DNA of 64,000 nt from an uncultured Pseudomonadota bacterium. GTDB lineage: Bacteria; Pseudomonadota; Gammaproteobacteria; Burkholderiales; JALYOK01. The number at the start of each line of letters is the position of its first letter. The stretch's first letter is position 1. Location of the stretch: the NCBI GenBank assembly GCA_902826775.1, contig CADEHE010000001.1, forward strand, positions 372,001-436,000, in the 5' to 3' direction. This document shows, one piece after another, positions 27,611 to 37,383 of the stretch. The notes beneath the pieces were generated by a model that was not told the DNA's origin, ran no database searches, and saw only the letters and a list, made by a program, of their open reading frames with translations. The position numbers and the translations under genes are program-made.

Positions 27611-28891
27611 ATGGGAGTTGTTGCTGTTGTTGGCCTTGGGTACGTTGGGCTGCCTTTGGCCGTGGAGTTCGGAAAGAAGCTACATACCATTGGTTTTGAT
27701 TTGTCCGCCGCGAAAGTGCAAAGTTATCGCGATGGTGTCGATCCTAGCGGGGAAGTCACTTCTGAGGATCTCAAAGCAGCTAAATTGCTGACATACACGA
27801 CTGACGGAGCCGCCTTAAAGGACGCGGACTATATCGTCGTCGCGGTGCCTACACCTGTCGACGATGCGCACCAGCCGGATTTTTCGCCGCTTGTGGGAGC
27901 AAGCACAAGTGTTGGCAAGCACATGAAGCGTGGTGCGATCATCGTGTACGAATCAACGGTCTACCCAGGAGCGACCGAGGAAGTATGCATCCCCGTGCTG
28001 GAAAAGCATTCTGGGCTCAAGTGGAAGCAAGACTTCTACGTGGGCTACTCGCCGGAGCGAATTAACCCTGGTGATAAGGAGCATTCGCTCACCAAGATCA
28101 CGAAAGTTGTGTCCGGGGATTGTGTCGACACCTTGGAAAAAGTTGCGGCCTTGTACGAATCGATCGTGACGGCTGGGGTTTACCGCGCATCGAGTATCAA
28201 GGTCGCGGAGGCGGCAAAAGTCATAGAGAACACTCAGCGCGATTTGAATATTGCGCTCATGAATGAACTGTCGCTCGTGTTCCATCGCATCGGCATCGAT
28301 ACGCTGGAAGTGCTGCAGGCGGCTGGGACGAAGTGGAACTTCCTGCCATTTCGGCCTGGTTTAGTGGGGGGGCATTGCATAGGCGTTGACCCATATTACT
28401 TGACGCACAAAGCTGACATGCTCGGATACCATCCGCAAGTCATTTTGGCTGGGCGGCGAATTAACGATGGTATGGGCAAGTATATTGCTGAGCAGACTAT
28501 AAAGCTCATGATTCAGCGCGGGGCACAGGTCAAGGGTGCTAGTGTTATTGTTTTGGGGTTAACGTTCAAAGAGAACTGTCCAGACCTGCGCAACTCCCGT
28601 GTAATAGATGTCGTGCGCGAACTGGAAAGCTATGGTGTCAACGTCTTGATCCATGATCCCGTGCCCGACCCGGTTGAGGCGCGGCACGAATACGGCGTCA
28701 AACTGAGAAGTTGGAGCGAGTTGCCTCGATCGGAGGCGATCGTTGCCGCTGTCTCGCACAAAGAGTTCTTGGAGAGGCCGGTCGGTGATTTCTGTGAGAA
28801 GCTAACAGCGCAAGGCGTTTTTGTCGACGTTAAGGCTCGGTTTGATCGCTCAGCGCTCGCAAAGCGCAATGTCGCTGTTTGGCGCCTGTAA
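27611..28891 (+). CDS. tviB: UDP-N-acetyl-hexosamine 6-dehydrogenase (TviB/WbpO type)
   Basis: This NAD-dependent nucleotide-sugar dehydrogenase has [16 protein letters not shown] near the N-terminus, [15 protein letters not shown] in the middle and the catalytic cysteine in [13 protein letters not shown] (Cys256). The pattern is that of Vi-antigen TviB and WbpO/WbpA, not AlgD. AGGAG at 27597-27601 lies nine bases before the ATG at 27611, which decides this start over a TTG at 27605. With the following 4-epimerase it should make UDP-GalNAcA from UDP-GlcNAc. Confidence 0.87.
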   Translation: MGVVAVVGLGYVGLPLAVEFGKKLHTIGFDLSAAKVQSYRDGVDPSGEVTSEDLKAAKLLTYTTDGAALKDADYIVVAVPTPVDDAHQPDFSPLVGASTSVGKHMKRGAIIVYESTVYPGATEEVCIPVLEKHSGLKWKQDFYVGYSPERINPGDKEHSLTKITKVVSGDCVDTLEKVAALYESIVTAGVYRASSIKVAEAAKVIENTQRDLNIALMNELSLVFHRIGIDTLEVLQAAGTKWNFLPFRPGLVGGHCIGVDPYYLTHKADMLGYHPQVILAGRRINDGMGKYIAEQTIKLMIQRGAQVKGASVIVLGLTFKENCPDLRNSRVIDVVRELESYGVNVLIHDPVPDPVEARHEYGVKLRSWSELPRSEAIVAAVSHKEFLERPVGDFCEKLTAQGVFVDVKARFDRSALAKRNVAVWRL

Positions 28892-28908
28892 GAGAATCTA
28901 AGCGCGTC

Positions 28909-29943
28909 ATGATTCAAGCAAAGAAATACTCAGATGTATTGGAGTTCTTGCGCGAAAGACCGCGGCGATGGTTGGTAACCGGCGCCGCTGGATTCATCGG
29001 TTCCAATTTGGTCGAGACGTTGCTACGCAATGGGCAGCAAGTCGTGGGTTTGGATAACTTTTCCACTGGTTATCAGCGCAATTTGGACCAAGTGCGTGAT
29101 CTGGTGGGCGGCCGTTGGCAGAACTTCTCATTTATGGCTGGCGACATCGTCGATCTCGCCGCTTGCCGCCTGGCGTGCAAGGGTGTGGATATTGTCTTGC
29201 ATCAAGCAGCTCTTGGCTCGGTGCCGCGCTCAATTGAAGACCCCTTGACTTCGCATCATTCCAACGTGACGGGTTTCGTCAATATGCTCCTCGCCGCCCG
29301 CGACGAGAAAGCCCGTTTTGTTTACGCCGCGTCTAGCTCAACTTACGGGGACCACCCAGGCTTGCCGAAAGTCGAAGACATCATCGGACGCCCTTTGTCG
29401 CCGTACGCGGTCACAAAGTACGCAAACGAACTTTATGCAGATGTGTTTGCACGATGCTATGGCATTGAGACGATAGGGCTGCGCTACTTTAACATTTTTG
29501 GCCCACGGCAAGATCCGGATGGAGCTTATGCAGCTGTAATACCTAAGTGGATCGCCGCAATGATTCGAAAGCAGGACGTTGCGATAAACGGAGACGGCGA
29601 GACCAGTCGCGATTTTTGCTATGTCCAGAACGCTGTTCAGGCAAACATCCTATCTGCGGTTACTCAAGAAAATGCGGCACTAAACCAAGTCTACAACGTA
29701 GCAGTGGGTGAACGAACCACGCTCAATGAGTTGTTCGAAGCACAGCGGCAGCTGCTAGCAGTTAGGTTTCCCTATCTCGATCAGATTCGACCAAGATTCG
29801 AAGCATTCCGGCCGGGAGACGTACGCCATTCGCAGGCTGATATCAGCAAGGCGCAGAACCTCCTCGGCTACACCCCTACGCATCGTATGCATGAGGGATT
29901 GAGCGAGGCAATGTCCTGGTACGTTACAAACCTGGTTCAGTAG
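28909..29943 (+). CDS. wbpP: UDP-N-acetylglucosamine 4-epimerase (WbpP/TviC type)
   Basis: This is an extended short-chain dehydrogenase. The NAD motif TGAAGFIG is at 24-31, the catalytic YAVTK at 166-170, and [22 protein letters not shown] is the typical sugar-binding stretch of the WbpP group, whose members prefer N-acetylated UDP-sugars. The N-terminal helix [18 protein letters not shown] is also family-typical. I chose the ATG at 28909, 17 bases after the dehydrogenase stop. The pair is a known two-gene module for UDP-GalNAcA. It is the last gene of the polysaccharide region. Confidence 0.88.
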   Translation: MIQAKKYSDVLEFLRERPRRWLVTGAAGFIGSNLVETLLRNGQQVVGLDNFSTGYQRNLDQVRDLVGGRWQNFSFMAGDIVDLAACRLACKGVDIVLHQAALGSVPRSIEDPLTSHHSNVTGFVNMLLAARDEKARFVYAASSSTYGDHPGLPKVEDIIGRPLSPYAVTKYANELYADVFARCYGIETIGLRYFNIFGPRQDPDGAYAAVIPKWIAAMIRKQDVAINGDGETSRDFCYVQNAVQANILSAVTQENAALNQVYNVAVGERTTLNELFEAQRQLLAVRFPYLDQIRPRFEAFRPGDVRHSQADISKAQNLLGYTPTHRMHEGLSEAMSWYVTNLVQ

Positions 29944-30047
29944 AGCAAATTCCTCGGCGATTCTTGCCCCATCAGCGCGGCGGAGCATAGGGTTCAAGTC
30001 TAGATACCCCGTTCGTTCCCCTCTTTCTGCCGCTTATCAGATTCCCG

Positions 30048-30077
30048 TTGTAGTCACTTGTTCGTCTTGTCTAGTAT
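30048..30077 (+). promoter_or_regulatory. Weak candidate promoter of the pilin operon
   Basis: TTGTAG (30048-30053) and TAGTAT (30072-30077) are spaced by 18 bases and would place the transcript start about 23 bases before pilE. Both boxes match only partly. A sigma-54 element, common before pilin genes, was sought and not found. Confidence 0.25.
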
Positions 30078-30106
30078 GGCAAAAGACGCAACTAAGAGGG
30101 GCTCCA

Positions 30107-30529
30107 GTGGGCAAGCAAGAGGGTTTCACCCTAATCGAACTCATGATTACCGTGGTCGTAGTCGCGATTCTCGCTACGATCGCCGTGCCAAGTTACCACG
30201 ATTACGTGCTTCGGGGCCGGATCGTCGCGGGTACAGCCATGCTTGCAGACGCGCGAGTGCGCGCAGAACAATTCTTTCAAGACAATAGAACATTCGTCGG
30301 ATTAAACGCAGCTGGTGTAGGGGTTTGTGCCCAGACTCGCGACAACTTCACGCTCAACTGTTCGAATCTTACTGCCACAACCTACACGCTGACGGCCGCA
30401 GGCGGAGGCCCGGCTGCTGGATTCACCTATACGGTCGACCAAGCGAACGCTCGCGCGACAACGAGCGTGCCAAGTGGCTGGAACACAAACGCGACGTGCT
30501 GGGTGATCAAGAAGGGCGGCGTGTGCTAA
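30107..30529 (+). CDS. pilE: Type IV pilin PilE-like
   Basis: A very short leader MGKQEG is followed by the prepilin cleavage motif G/FTLIELMITVVVVAIL, with Glu5 of the mature pilin present. The C-terminal part has the paired cysteines of the pilin D-region (ATCWVIKKGGVC). The start is GTG with AGAGGGG just upstream. At 140 residues it fits PilE-type minor or major pilins of betaproteobacteria. It begins an operon whose other members are all minor-pilin and adhesin genes, so it may be a minor pilin of the priming complex rather than the main subunit. Confidence 0.9.
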   Translation: MGKQEGFTLIELMITVVVVAILATIAVPSYHDYVLRGRIVAGTAMLADARVRAEQFFQDNRTFVGLNAAGVGVCAQTRDNFTLNCSNLTATTYTLTAAGGGPAAGFTYTVDQANARATTSVPSGWNTNATCWVIKKGGVC

Positions 30530-31056
30530 AGAGCGGTTCTGAGGGGGTGTCCCTAATAGAGCTGCTCATTGGTCTTGCCGTGCTAGGAATGCTGACGATG
30601 ATGGCAGTACCCGCTTACACCACCTGGATCAACAACACCTATATTCGCAACGCTGCAGAAGCCGTCCAGCGGGGGCTCCAAATTGCGCGCAGTGAAGCCC
30701 TCAAACGTAACGCTCGGGTGGAATTTCGCTTGCAGCTGGATTCCGGCTGGGTGGTTGGTTGCGTGCCTCCCGGGGGCGCCATTTGCCCTCAGGACATCGA
30801 AGCTAGGCAAGCAGGCGAAGGAGTTCGCAACATCGCTATGACCATTGCGCCAGCTGGGGCTACGACACTTACCTTCAATGGGCTAGGACAGGTCGTACCC
30901 AATGCTGACGCAAGCGCCACGATCGCTCAAGTTGACGTTGATTCCTCGATGCTGTCCGCTGCTGACAGCCGAGAGTTGCGTGTACCGATTTCGCTTGCGG
31001 GTATGGTGCGGACGTGCGATCCGAACGTTTCTAGCCCAGATCCTCGCCACTGTTGA
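30523..31056 (+). CDS. fimT: FimT/FimU-type minor pilin (GspH family)
   Basis: The leader MLKSGSEG is followed by the type III signal G/VSLIELLIGLAVLGMLTMMAVPAY. The GspH/FimT domain follows, with GLQIARSEALKRNARVEF being the most recognisable part. I chose the GTG at 30523, which overlaps the pilE stop by 7 bases and has GAAGGG eight bases upstream; a GTG at 30496 would give a longer leader. It is probably part of the minor-pilin complex that initiates pilus assembly. Confidence 0.85.
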   Translation: MLKSGSEGVSLIELLIGLAVLGMLTMMAVPAYTTWINNTYIRNAAEAVQRGLQIARSEALKRNARVEFRLQLDSGWVVGCVPPGGAICPQDIEARQAGEGVRNIAMTIAPAGATTLTFNGLGQVVPNADASATIAQVDVDSSMLSAADSRELRVPISLAGMVRTCDPNVSSPDPRHC

Positions 31057-31060
31057 ATCT

Positions 31061-31501
31061 ATGAATGCCGGACCATACACCGCCACGCAGCGCGGCAGCA
31101 TATTGCTAGAAGGACTTATCGCCATCCTTATTTTTTCTATGGGCATTCTCGCGCTCATGGGCATGCAAGCTCAATCCATCAAGAACACCGGCGATGCCAA
31201 ATACCGTGCCGACGCGAGCTTTCTGGCAAACAAAGTTATTGCTCGCATGTGGACGAGCAACGCAGCCACATTGCAGGGCGATTTCCAGACCGGCGGACCG
31301 CTGTTCACGCAATGGCGCACGAACGATGTTCAAGGGCCGTCAACTGGTCTGCCCAACGGTAACGCAACGATAACTTTTGGCGCGAACCGTGTCGTGACGG
31401 TTAGTGTTCTCTGGCAAGCGCCTCAGGATCTCAATCAACACAACTTTACGACGGTGACGCAAATCTGCACCAACCAGGCTTCCGCCGCGGCGCTGTGCTA
31501 G
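31061..31501 (+). CDS. pilV: Minor pilin PilV
   Basis: The leader MNAGPYTATQRG is followed by the prepilin motif G/SILLEGLIAILIFSMGILALMG, in the pattern typical of PilV (LLE and FS at these places). The remaining 120 residues have the weakly conserved PilV body with ANKVIARMW. The gene starts four bases after fimT and its stop lies just before pilW. It would act in the tip/priming complex together with PilW, PilX and PilY1. Confidence 0.85.
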   Translation: MNAGPYTATQRGSILLEGLIAILIFSMGILALMGMQAQSIKNTGDAKYRADASFLANKVIARMWTSNAATLQGDFQTGGPLFTQWRTNDVQGPSTGLPNGNATITFGANRVVTVSVLWQAPQDLNQHNFTTVTQICTNQASAAALC

Positions 31502-31509
31502 GAGTGACC

Positions 31510-32715
31510 ATGGCGAGGCGACATATTCAGCAAGGTTTCAGCTTGGTAGAACTCATGGTCGGCGTGGTGATTGCGCTGCTCGGCTCTATGGTGATTTTTC
31601 AAGTTTTTGGTGTCACAGAAGGCTACAAACGCTCGACGACGAGTGGCGGAGATGCGCAATCCACAGGGATGGTGGCGCTCTACACCATTGAGCGTGATGC
31701 CCGCTTCGCGGGCGCAGGACTTCAAGATCTCATTACCTTGGGGGCGAGACTGCTCGCCGCTGAGGAAAGTGGTGGCGCGGCGGTGGCTCGTACGTTTCCG
31801 GCACTGCGGCCAGTTTTCATTACTCGCGATGCCCAAGGGCCAGGCAAAGACCAACTCGACGTGCTAGTCGGCGGACCGTTGACGCTGCCCGGTCAGACCG
31901 ATCTGCTAGTTGCGAATTTTGACGCCACGCAGCCTATACCGGCAGCGCCTGGGCTCGGCGTTGGAAGCTTGAACGCCCTGGTTCCGGGTACGCTTGCCGC
32001 TATTTGCCAGCCGGGCCTAGACTGCACACTGCGTGAGATAACCGGACCAGGCACCAGTCCCAATATTTTCGACGTGAAAGTCGATCCCGGCCAATACACG
32101 AACGCGGCCGGCAACCTTGTGACCGCGCGATTCAACCCGGGTGTTTGGCCCGCTTCGCCCGCGCCTCCAGCTTCCACGTGGGTAACAAACTATACGGCGG
32201 ACTCGGATCCCTCGGTCGGCGCACGAGTGTTTGCTCTTGGCCCTGTTCCTCCTCCAGGGCAAGGCCTCGTGGCGGGGAGAACGTATTCAGTTGATGCGAA
32301 TGATGTGCTCAATGTTTCCGGAGATGGTGGTGTGACGAACACGCCCATCGCCGACGGCGTGGTGAGCTTGCAGGCGCAGTATGGTATAGACACGACACCG
32401 GCCACCTCCGCGAACCCTTTCGGAGATGGAACTGTTGATGTGTTCGTCGATCCAGCTGCAGGAACCAACTTCCCCAACCACGCGATCTTCGATACTTCTA
32501 GCTTCCAATCGATTGGACGCAGTTGGCGCCGTGTGCTGGCCATCCGCATCGCTTTGGTGACGCGCAGCAACTTACAAGAGAGAACGCCGGTTACAACGGC
32601 TGTCAACCTAACGCTTTGGCCTGGTCGCACCTGGCCGGTCAGCAACCCAAACTTCCGCTATAGAGTGTTCGACACCGTCGCGCCGATAAAGTCGATGGTC
32701 TGGGCGCGGCGTTAA
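31510..32715 (+). CDS. pilW: Minor pilin PilW
   Basis: After the leader MARRHIQQG the motif G/FSLVELMVGVVIALLGSMVIFQVF marks a class III prepilin. The 400-residue length and the internal ALYTIERDARFAGAGL stretch match PilW. The ATG at 31510 has AGGAG at 31500-31504, five bases upstream, and was preferred over an in-frame GTG at 31495. It is the longest minor pilin of the operon and is followed after 12 bases by pilX. Confidence 0.9.
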   Translation: MARRHIQQGFSLVELMVGVVIALLGSMVIFQVFGVTEGYKRSTTSGGDAQSTGMVALYTIERDARFAGAGLQDLITLGARLLAAEESGGAAVARTFPALRPVFITRDAQGPGKDQLDVLVGGPLTLPGQTDLLVANFDATQPIPAAPGLGVGSLNALVPGTLAAICQPGLDCTLREITGPGTSPNIFDVKVDPGQYTNAAGNLVTARFNPGVWPASPAPPASTWVTNYTADSDPSVGARVFALGPVPPPGQGLVAGRTYSVDANDVLNVSGDGGVTNTPIADGVVSLQAQYGIDTTPATSANPFGDGTVDVFVDPAAGTNFPNHAIFDTSSFQSIGRSWRRVLAIRIALVTRSNLQERTPVTTAVNLTLWPGRTWPVSNPNFRYRVFDTVAPIKSMVWARR

Positions 32716-32727
32716 CAACGAATAAAT

Positions 32728-33357
32728 ATGAACAATTCGACACCTCTCCTACCCTTACGCTTGCGAAACTGCATGCGCTACCCTGCTCGGCAGTCCGGCA
32801 TCGTTCTTGTTATCGCTTTGATCGTTCTCGTCGCCATGACATTGGCCGGGATTGGCCTGATGCGTGCGGTCGATACTAATACGGCCGTAGCGGGAAACCT
32901 CGCGTTTAGACAGTCGGCCGTCCAAGCCGCCGACGTCGCATTGAAGCGGTCGCTAGATTGGTTGAAAGCCAATAGCGCCAGTAACGCAATGAATAGCAAC
33001 AACGGCGCCGGCTACTACGCGGCCGAAGGTGCTGCCATACCCACGGGGCCTGATGGCGAGGAGCTATTCGAGCAGTTCGATTGGGACAATTTCGCGGTCC
33101 ATGTAGGAACAGATCCAACCACGGGAAACCGCCTCGACTACGTTGTAGAACGCCAATGCAGCACAAGCGGTAGCGTCGACGCTTCCAATGCGCATTGCGC
33201 TTTTACCGAGATTACGTCCAACTCAGCCACATGTGCCGGGTGTAGTCACCTCGTGGGTGGAGTTCCACCGAACGTCGGTGTCGCTCAATACCGTGTCACC
33301 GTGCGGGTGTTGGGACCGAGAAATACGGTCAGCTACGTCCAGAGTAATCAGTACTAA
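32728..33357 (+). CDS. pilX: Minor pilin PilX
   Basis: The N-terminal membrane segment GIVLVIALIVLVAMTLAGIG preceded by ARQS is typical of PilX, which lacks the Glu5 of other pilins and is classed by its PilX_N domain. AAVAGNLAFRQ-like sequence (NTAVAGNLAFRQSAVQAADVAL) continues the family pattern. The C-terminal half has four cysteines in the CAGC region and nearby. In Neisseria and Pseudomonas PilX supports adhesion and pilus stability and cooperates with PilY1, which is encoded next. Confidence 0.85.
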   Translation: MNNSTPLLPLRLRNCMRYPARQSGIVLVIALIVLVAMTLAGIGLMRAVDTNTAVAGNLAFRQSAVQAADVALKRSLDWLKANSASNAMNSNNGAGYYAAEGAAIPTGPDGEELFEQFDWDNFAVHVGTDPTTGNRLDYVVERQCSTSGSVDASNAHCAFTEITSNSATCAGCSHLVGGVPPNVGVAQYRVTVRVLGPRNTVSYVQSNQY

Positions 33358-33383
33358 AGTCTTCAGAACAGGAGCAGCAAGAA

Positions 33384-36300
33384 ATGAACACAAGAACCTC
33401 TCCTCAATGTCATCGAGTAGCTAGAAATTGGCTGAAAGTGTTGCCAATAGCACTTGTTCTAATGGGCTCATTTCGTTTGGGTCATGCGGCACTCGCGGAT
33501 TTGGCAACGGCACCGCTGGTAACGGCAGGCGGAAGTTCTGCAAAGCCGAACATGATGTTCATCTTGGACGATTCTGGCAGCATGGGCTGGGACTACATGC
33601 CCGACTACGTGCAAAACCAGAATCACTGCAAGCAAGACAGCGGCGGATCAAGACAATGCGCGAAAGGTACTGGAGAAGGTGATCCACCGTACAACAGCGC
33701 AGATTTCAATGGCGTGTATTACAACCCGTTGATTGACTACCGTCCAGCCGTCAACGCGAGTAACGTGGAGATGGGAAACAACGTAAACGCTACGCTTTTA
33801 GCGCAGGCGCCAAGCACATGGACGACCGCCAGCCACCCCTGGAACGCCATCTATTCTGATCCGTTTTTGAGCACAGCGACCTTCAATATCAGGAGAGATC
33901 TTGAGGAGGTTGTCTATTGCAGTTCGAGTGGCCCGGGGAACACCTATTCCACCACGGCAGTCTTGCCTGCTGATTGCATGCGCAATGGGTATCCTGTGTA
34001 TCCTATCGCGGGTTTGACTGGCGCCTCCAACTTCACCACCTCTAGGCAGTGGCGACCCAACACGAGCACAGCCTATGAAACTGTTTGGTGCACTGCAGCC
34101 ACCGCAGCCGGGCCGTTTACCGAGAGCACGTTGCGCAGCTCGTGCCGCCAACAACTTAACGGATACGTTTTCCCCGCCACCATTGCCACAAGCACGGGGA
34201 CAAATACAACCTACAACCGACGTAACATCTTTAAGCCCGCTGCGCCCTTCTACTATCGCATAAGCAGCGTGCAGTGGTGCAATAGCACTGCCAACGCTGC
34301 GGCAGCAACGCCACCTTCCGGTACATGCAAACCGCGCAAGGACGCGACATACCAATACGTGCGGTATGGGACTTTTACCCGGGTCAACATCAGCGACATA
34401 AATGGGACATACCCGTCCGCCTCCGGCACGCGCACTTACGTGCAAGAGATGACGAACTTTGCAAACTGGTTCAGCTTCTACCGCACACGCATGCTGATGA
34501 TGAAGTCCGGTGCTGGCCGAGCGTTCCAAAGCGTTGATGACAAGTTCCGCGTCGGCTTAATTACTATCAATCAAACGGGAACGAACACTAACAAGTACCT
34601 GAAAATCGATACGTTCGATGCGACCTGGAAGACGAACTGGTATCAAAAGTTCTATAGCCAAGCCCCTGGTAGCGGAACGCCGCTGCGTTATGCGTTGTCC
34701 CGCGTCGGCAGGTTGTTCGCCGGCAAAGTGTTGGATGACCCAATGCAATATGCCTGTCAAAAGAATTTTGCGTTCTTGTCCACCGATGGTCTCTGGAACG
34801 GTGCTGCGGGTTTTGATATCAATAACAACGCGGTCGGCAACCAAGACAATGTCGACGCCGGCATCACTGCGAAACCGAGGTGGGATGGCAACCAGCTGCC
34901 GACTACGTCCGCAGGCAGTTCCTCTGGCGGCAAGGATACTCTCGCTGACGTCGCCATGTACTACTACAAGACGGACTTGCGCGATTCGGCGAACAGCAAT
35001 TGCTCTGTGACCGTCAGCGGCTCGCCATCCGATGTCTGCGATAACAGTCTTGTTAGGACGACCGCCAAGCACCCCCTGGCGCAGCAGAACATGGTGACGT
35101 ATTCGATCGGCCTGGGCGTGAACGGCACGCTGGGCTTTGAGGACAACTACGAAGACGCCGTCCCGGGTACCGATTTCGCGTCCATCCTAAGCGGCGCGAA
35201 AGTTTGGCCCGCTCCCAAGCAAGACAACGAGACGGCAGTCGATGATCTCTGGCATGCGGCCGTGAACGGGGGCGGGACCTACTATAGCGCCAAGGATCCG
35301 CGAAGCTTGGCCACGGGATTGAGCGAAGCCCTTCGGCAAATAGGCAGCAACACAGCTAGCGCGGCGGCCGCAGCCACCAGCAATCCAAATGTGGTCGCAG
35401 GCGACAACTTCGTGTTCAGCACGACTTTCCGATCAGGATTCTGGGATGGCGAACTGGTTAGAGCCTCACTAAACATGCGAAATTTCAGCCTAGGCGTTCC
35501 AGACTGGTCCGCCCGCGACCAGCTTAACGCCAAGGTGAGCACTACCTCAGACACTCGGACGATATTCACTTTTGATCCAACCAATACTTTGAGCGGGCTT
35601 AAACCGTTTGCCTGGACTAGTTTAAGCACTGCGGAACAAGCTTATTTTGGCTCTGTTGGTTCATTGTTGTCCCAATACTCGACCTTGACGGCTCCAGAGC
35701 AATCCGCGGTGAATGGGCCGAACATGGTGGGCTTCCTACGAGGGCAGTTTGGGTTTGAAGACCAGTCCAGTAACCCCATTAAGGTTTTCCGCGATCGCGA
35801 GCACGTCCTTGGCGATATTGCTAACGCCGAGGCGGCATACGTAAAGCGCTCAAACTTCGAGTACGCGGACGCAGGCTACGTTTCATTTAAGGCAGGCACT
35901 GCATCGCGCCAACCCACCGTATATGCGGCAGCGAATGACGGCATGCTTCACGCGTTTGACGCGAACACCGGTCAGGAACGCTGGGCCTTTATCCCGACCA
36001 TGGTCATGCCCAACATGTACAAGCTTGCAGACCGCAACTACGCACATGAGTTCTACGTCGATGGGACACCCACCATCGCGGATGTGAAGGTTGGCGGCAA
36101 CTGGAAGACGATCCTTGTGGGCGGACTGAACAAAGGTGGCCGCGGCTACTACGCGCTAGACGTGACCGACCCGCTTAACCCGAAAGCGCTCTGGCAGTTT
36201 GCGAACGATGCTGCGTTTTCGAGTGTGACACCCGACCCGAATCTTGGGCTCAGTTACGGCAATCCAACTATAACCAAGTTGTACAACGGCAGCGGCACGG

Positions 36301-37253
36301 GTCGTTGGGTGGCGCTGCTCACGTCCGGCTACAACAACGTTAGCCCGGGCGATGGGAAAGGTTATTTATACGTGCTGGATGCTTATACCGGACAGCGGCT
36401 TGCCACGATCGGCACAGGCGCCGGAACCACGGGCACGCCAAGCGGCTTGGGCCGTGTGGGTGCCTGGGTGGAGCAGGCCGACGATAACACCGCGCTGCGG
36501 GCGTATGCGGGCGATCTACTGGGCAACTTGTGGCGCTTCGACATCAATAACCTGCTTCCCGGGCCGGATGCGTTCAAGATCGCGCAGTTAACAGGCCCGT
36601 CCGGGAATGCCGTCTCGATTACGTCACGTCCCGAACTAGGCAAAGTCGATGGCCGCCCGGTGGTGTTCGTCGGTACCGGCCGCATGCTGGGCGCAACGGA
36701 TATGGGAGATAGCTCACCACAATCATTCTTCGCGATTCAAGACGACCTTGCTGCGACTACGAGTCCGCTGCATCCCTCGCTGCGCAGCAATCTGGTGCAG
36801 CAACCGGTGATGTCTGACGGTACGTCCAGAGTCGCCCCGCCGAGTGCGCCAACGGTTGACTGGGCGCTCAAAGCTGGCTGGGTGGTGGATCTGCCTGATT
36901 CGGGGGAGCGTAACAATACCGATCCGCTGTTGGTAGCCGGCACCATAGTGTTTACGACAAACGTGCCTGGTACGGCGAGTGTTTGCGCTGCCGGCGGTCA
37001 TAGCTGGACCTACTACCTGGACTACCGCTCAGGAACTGCCGTGGACAGCGCCGATACTTCTCAATCCGGCTATAGCGTTGTAGCCGTTAAAGACTTGGCG
37101 TTTTCAACCAAGGTCGTAGGCGTCAGCGTAGGTGGCAAGGTGCAAGGTATTCGCAACAACTCGATCGGTCAGGTCGACGTGCGCCGCATACCGATCAGCC
37201 GCAAAACACAAGGCATCCAGGCGAACTGGCGCGAGTTGATTATTGATCGATAG
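33384..37253 (+). CDS. pilY1: Type IV pilus tip adhesin PilY1
   Basis: The protein of 1289 residues starts with a signal peptide ending near GHAALADL. An N-terminal von Willebrand A-like region carries the metal-binding DDSGSMGWDY (62-71), with the D-x-S-x-S MIDAS. The C-terminal beta-propeller (PilC domain, about 800-1200) contains VYAAANDGMLHAFDANTGQERWAFIP and AYAGDLLGNLWRFDI. The EF-hand-like calcium loop that usually precedes AGDLLGNLWRF is reduced here to ADDNTALRAYAGD. PilY1 sits at the pilus tip in a complex with the minor pilins and affects adhesion, retraction and surface sensing. Confidence 0.95.
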   Translation: MNTRTSPQCHRVARNWLKVLPIALVLMGSFRLGHAALADLATAPLVTAGGSSAKPNMMFILDDSGSMGWDYMPDYVQNQNHCKQDSGGSRQCAKGTGEGDPPYNSADFNGVYYNPLIDYRPAVNASNVEMGNNVNATLLAQAPSTWTTASHPWNAIYSDPFLSTATFNIRRDLEEVVYCSSSGPGNTYSTTAVLPADCMRNGYPVYPIAGLTGASNFTTSRQWRPNTSTAYETVWCTAATAAGPFTESTLRSSCRQQLNGYVFPATIATSTGTNTTYNRRNIFKPAAPFYYRISSVQWCNSTANAAAATPPSGTCKPRKDATYQYVRYGTFTRVNISDINGTYPSASGTRTYVQEMTNFANWFSFYRTRMLMMKSGAGRAFQSVDDKFRVGLITINQTGTNTNKYLKIDTFDATWKTNWYQKFYSQAPGSGTPLRYALSRVGRLFAGKVLDDPMQYACQKNFAFLSTDGLWNGAAGFDINNNAVGNQDNVDAGITAKPRWDGNQLPTTSAGSSSGGKDTLADVAMYYYKTDLRDSANSNCSVTVSGSPSDVCDNSLVRTTAKHPLAQQNMVTYSIGLGVNGTLGFEDNYEDAVPGTDFASILSGAKVWPAPKQDNETAVDDLWHAAVNGGGTYYSAKDPRSLATGLSEALRQIGSNTASAAAAATSNPNVVAGDNFVFSTTFRSGFWDGELVRASLNMRNFSLGVPDWSARDQLNAKVSTTSDTRTIFTFDPTNTLSGLKPFAWTSLSTAEQAYFGSVGSLLSQYSTLTAPEQSAVNGPNMVGFLRGQFGFEDQSSNPIKVFRDREHVLGDIANAEAAYVKRSNFEYADAGYVSFKAGTASRQPTVYAAANDGMLHAFDANTGQERWAFIPTMVMPNMYKLADRNYAHEFYVDGTPTIADVKVGGNWKTILVGGLNKGGRGYYALDVTDPLNPKALWQFANDAAFSSVTPDPNLGLSYGNPTITKLYNGSGTGRWVALLTSGYNNVSPGDGKGYLYVLDAYTGQRLATIGTGAGTTGTPSGLGRVGAWVEQADDNTALRAYAGDLLGNLWRFDINNLLPGPDAFKIAQLTGPSGNAVSITSRPELGKVDGRPVVFVGTGRMLGATDMGDSSPQSFFAIQDDLAATTSPLHPSLRSNLVQQPVMSDGTSRVAPPSAPTVDWALKAGWVVDLPDSGERNNTDPLLVAGTIVFTTNVPGTASVCAAGGHSWTYYLDYRSGTAVDSADTSQSGYSVVAVKDLAFSTKVVGVSVGGKVQGIRNNSIGQVDVRRIPISRKTQGIQANWRELIIDR

Positions 37254-37277
37254 CGCTTTTGGAGCTCAGTCGTAGGC

Positions 37278-37307
37278 GAGGGCGGCAATCAGCCGCCCTC
37301 TTTTTTT
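37278..37307 (+). terminator. Strong intrinsic terminator after pilY1
   Basis: GAGGGCGGC (37278-37286) and GCCGCCCTC (37292-37300) form a perfect 9-bp stem with loop AATCA, followed by seven T. It lies between the convergent pilY1 and ispH genes. The A-rich complement is too poor for a good reverse terminator. Confidence 0.95.
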
Positions 37308-37383
37308 GGCCTCGCATGGTTGCTACAGCTACAGATCTCCGTCGCGCGACTCGGCAAAGCCGATAAAGCAGCCGCGTTGCTAC

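Noticed and set aside
30076..30100. Possible sigma-54 site before pilE (TGGCAAAAGACGCA)
   Set aside because: The GG and GC doublets are separated by 8 rather than 10 bases, so the spacing does not fit.
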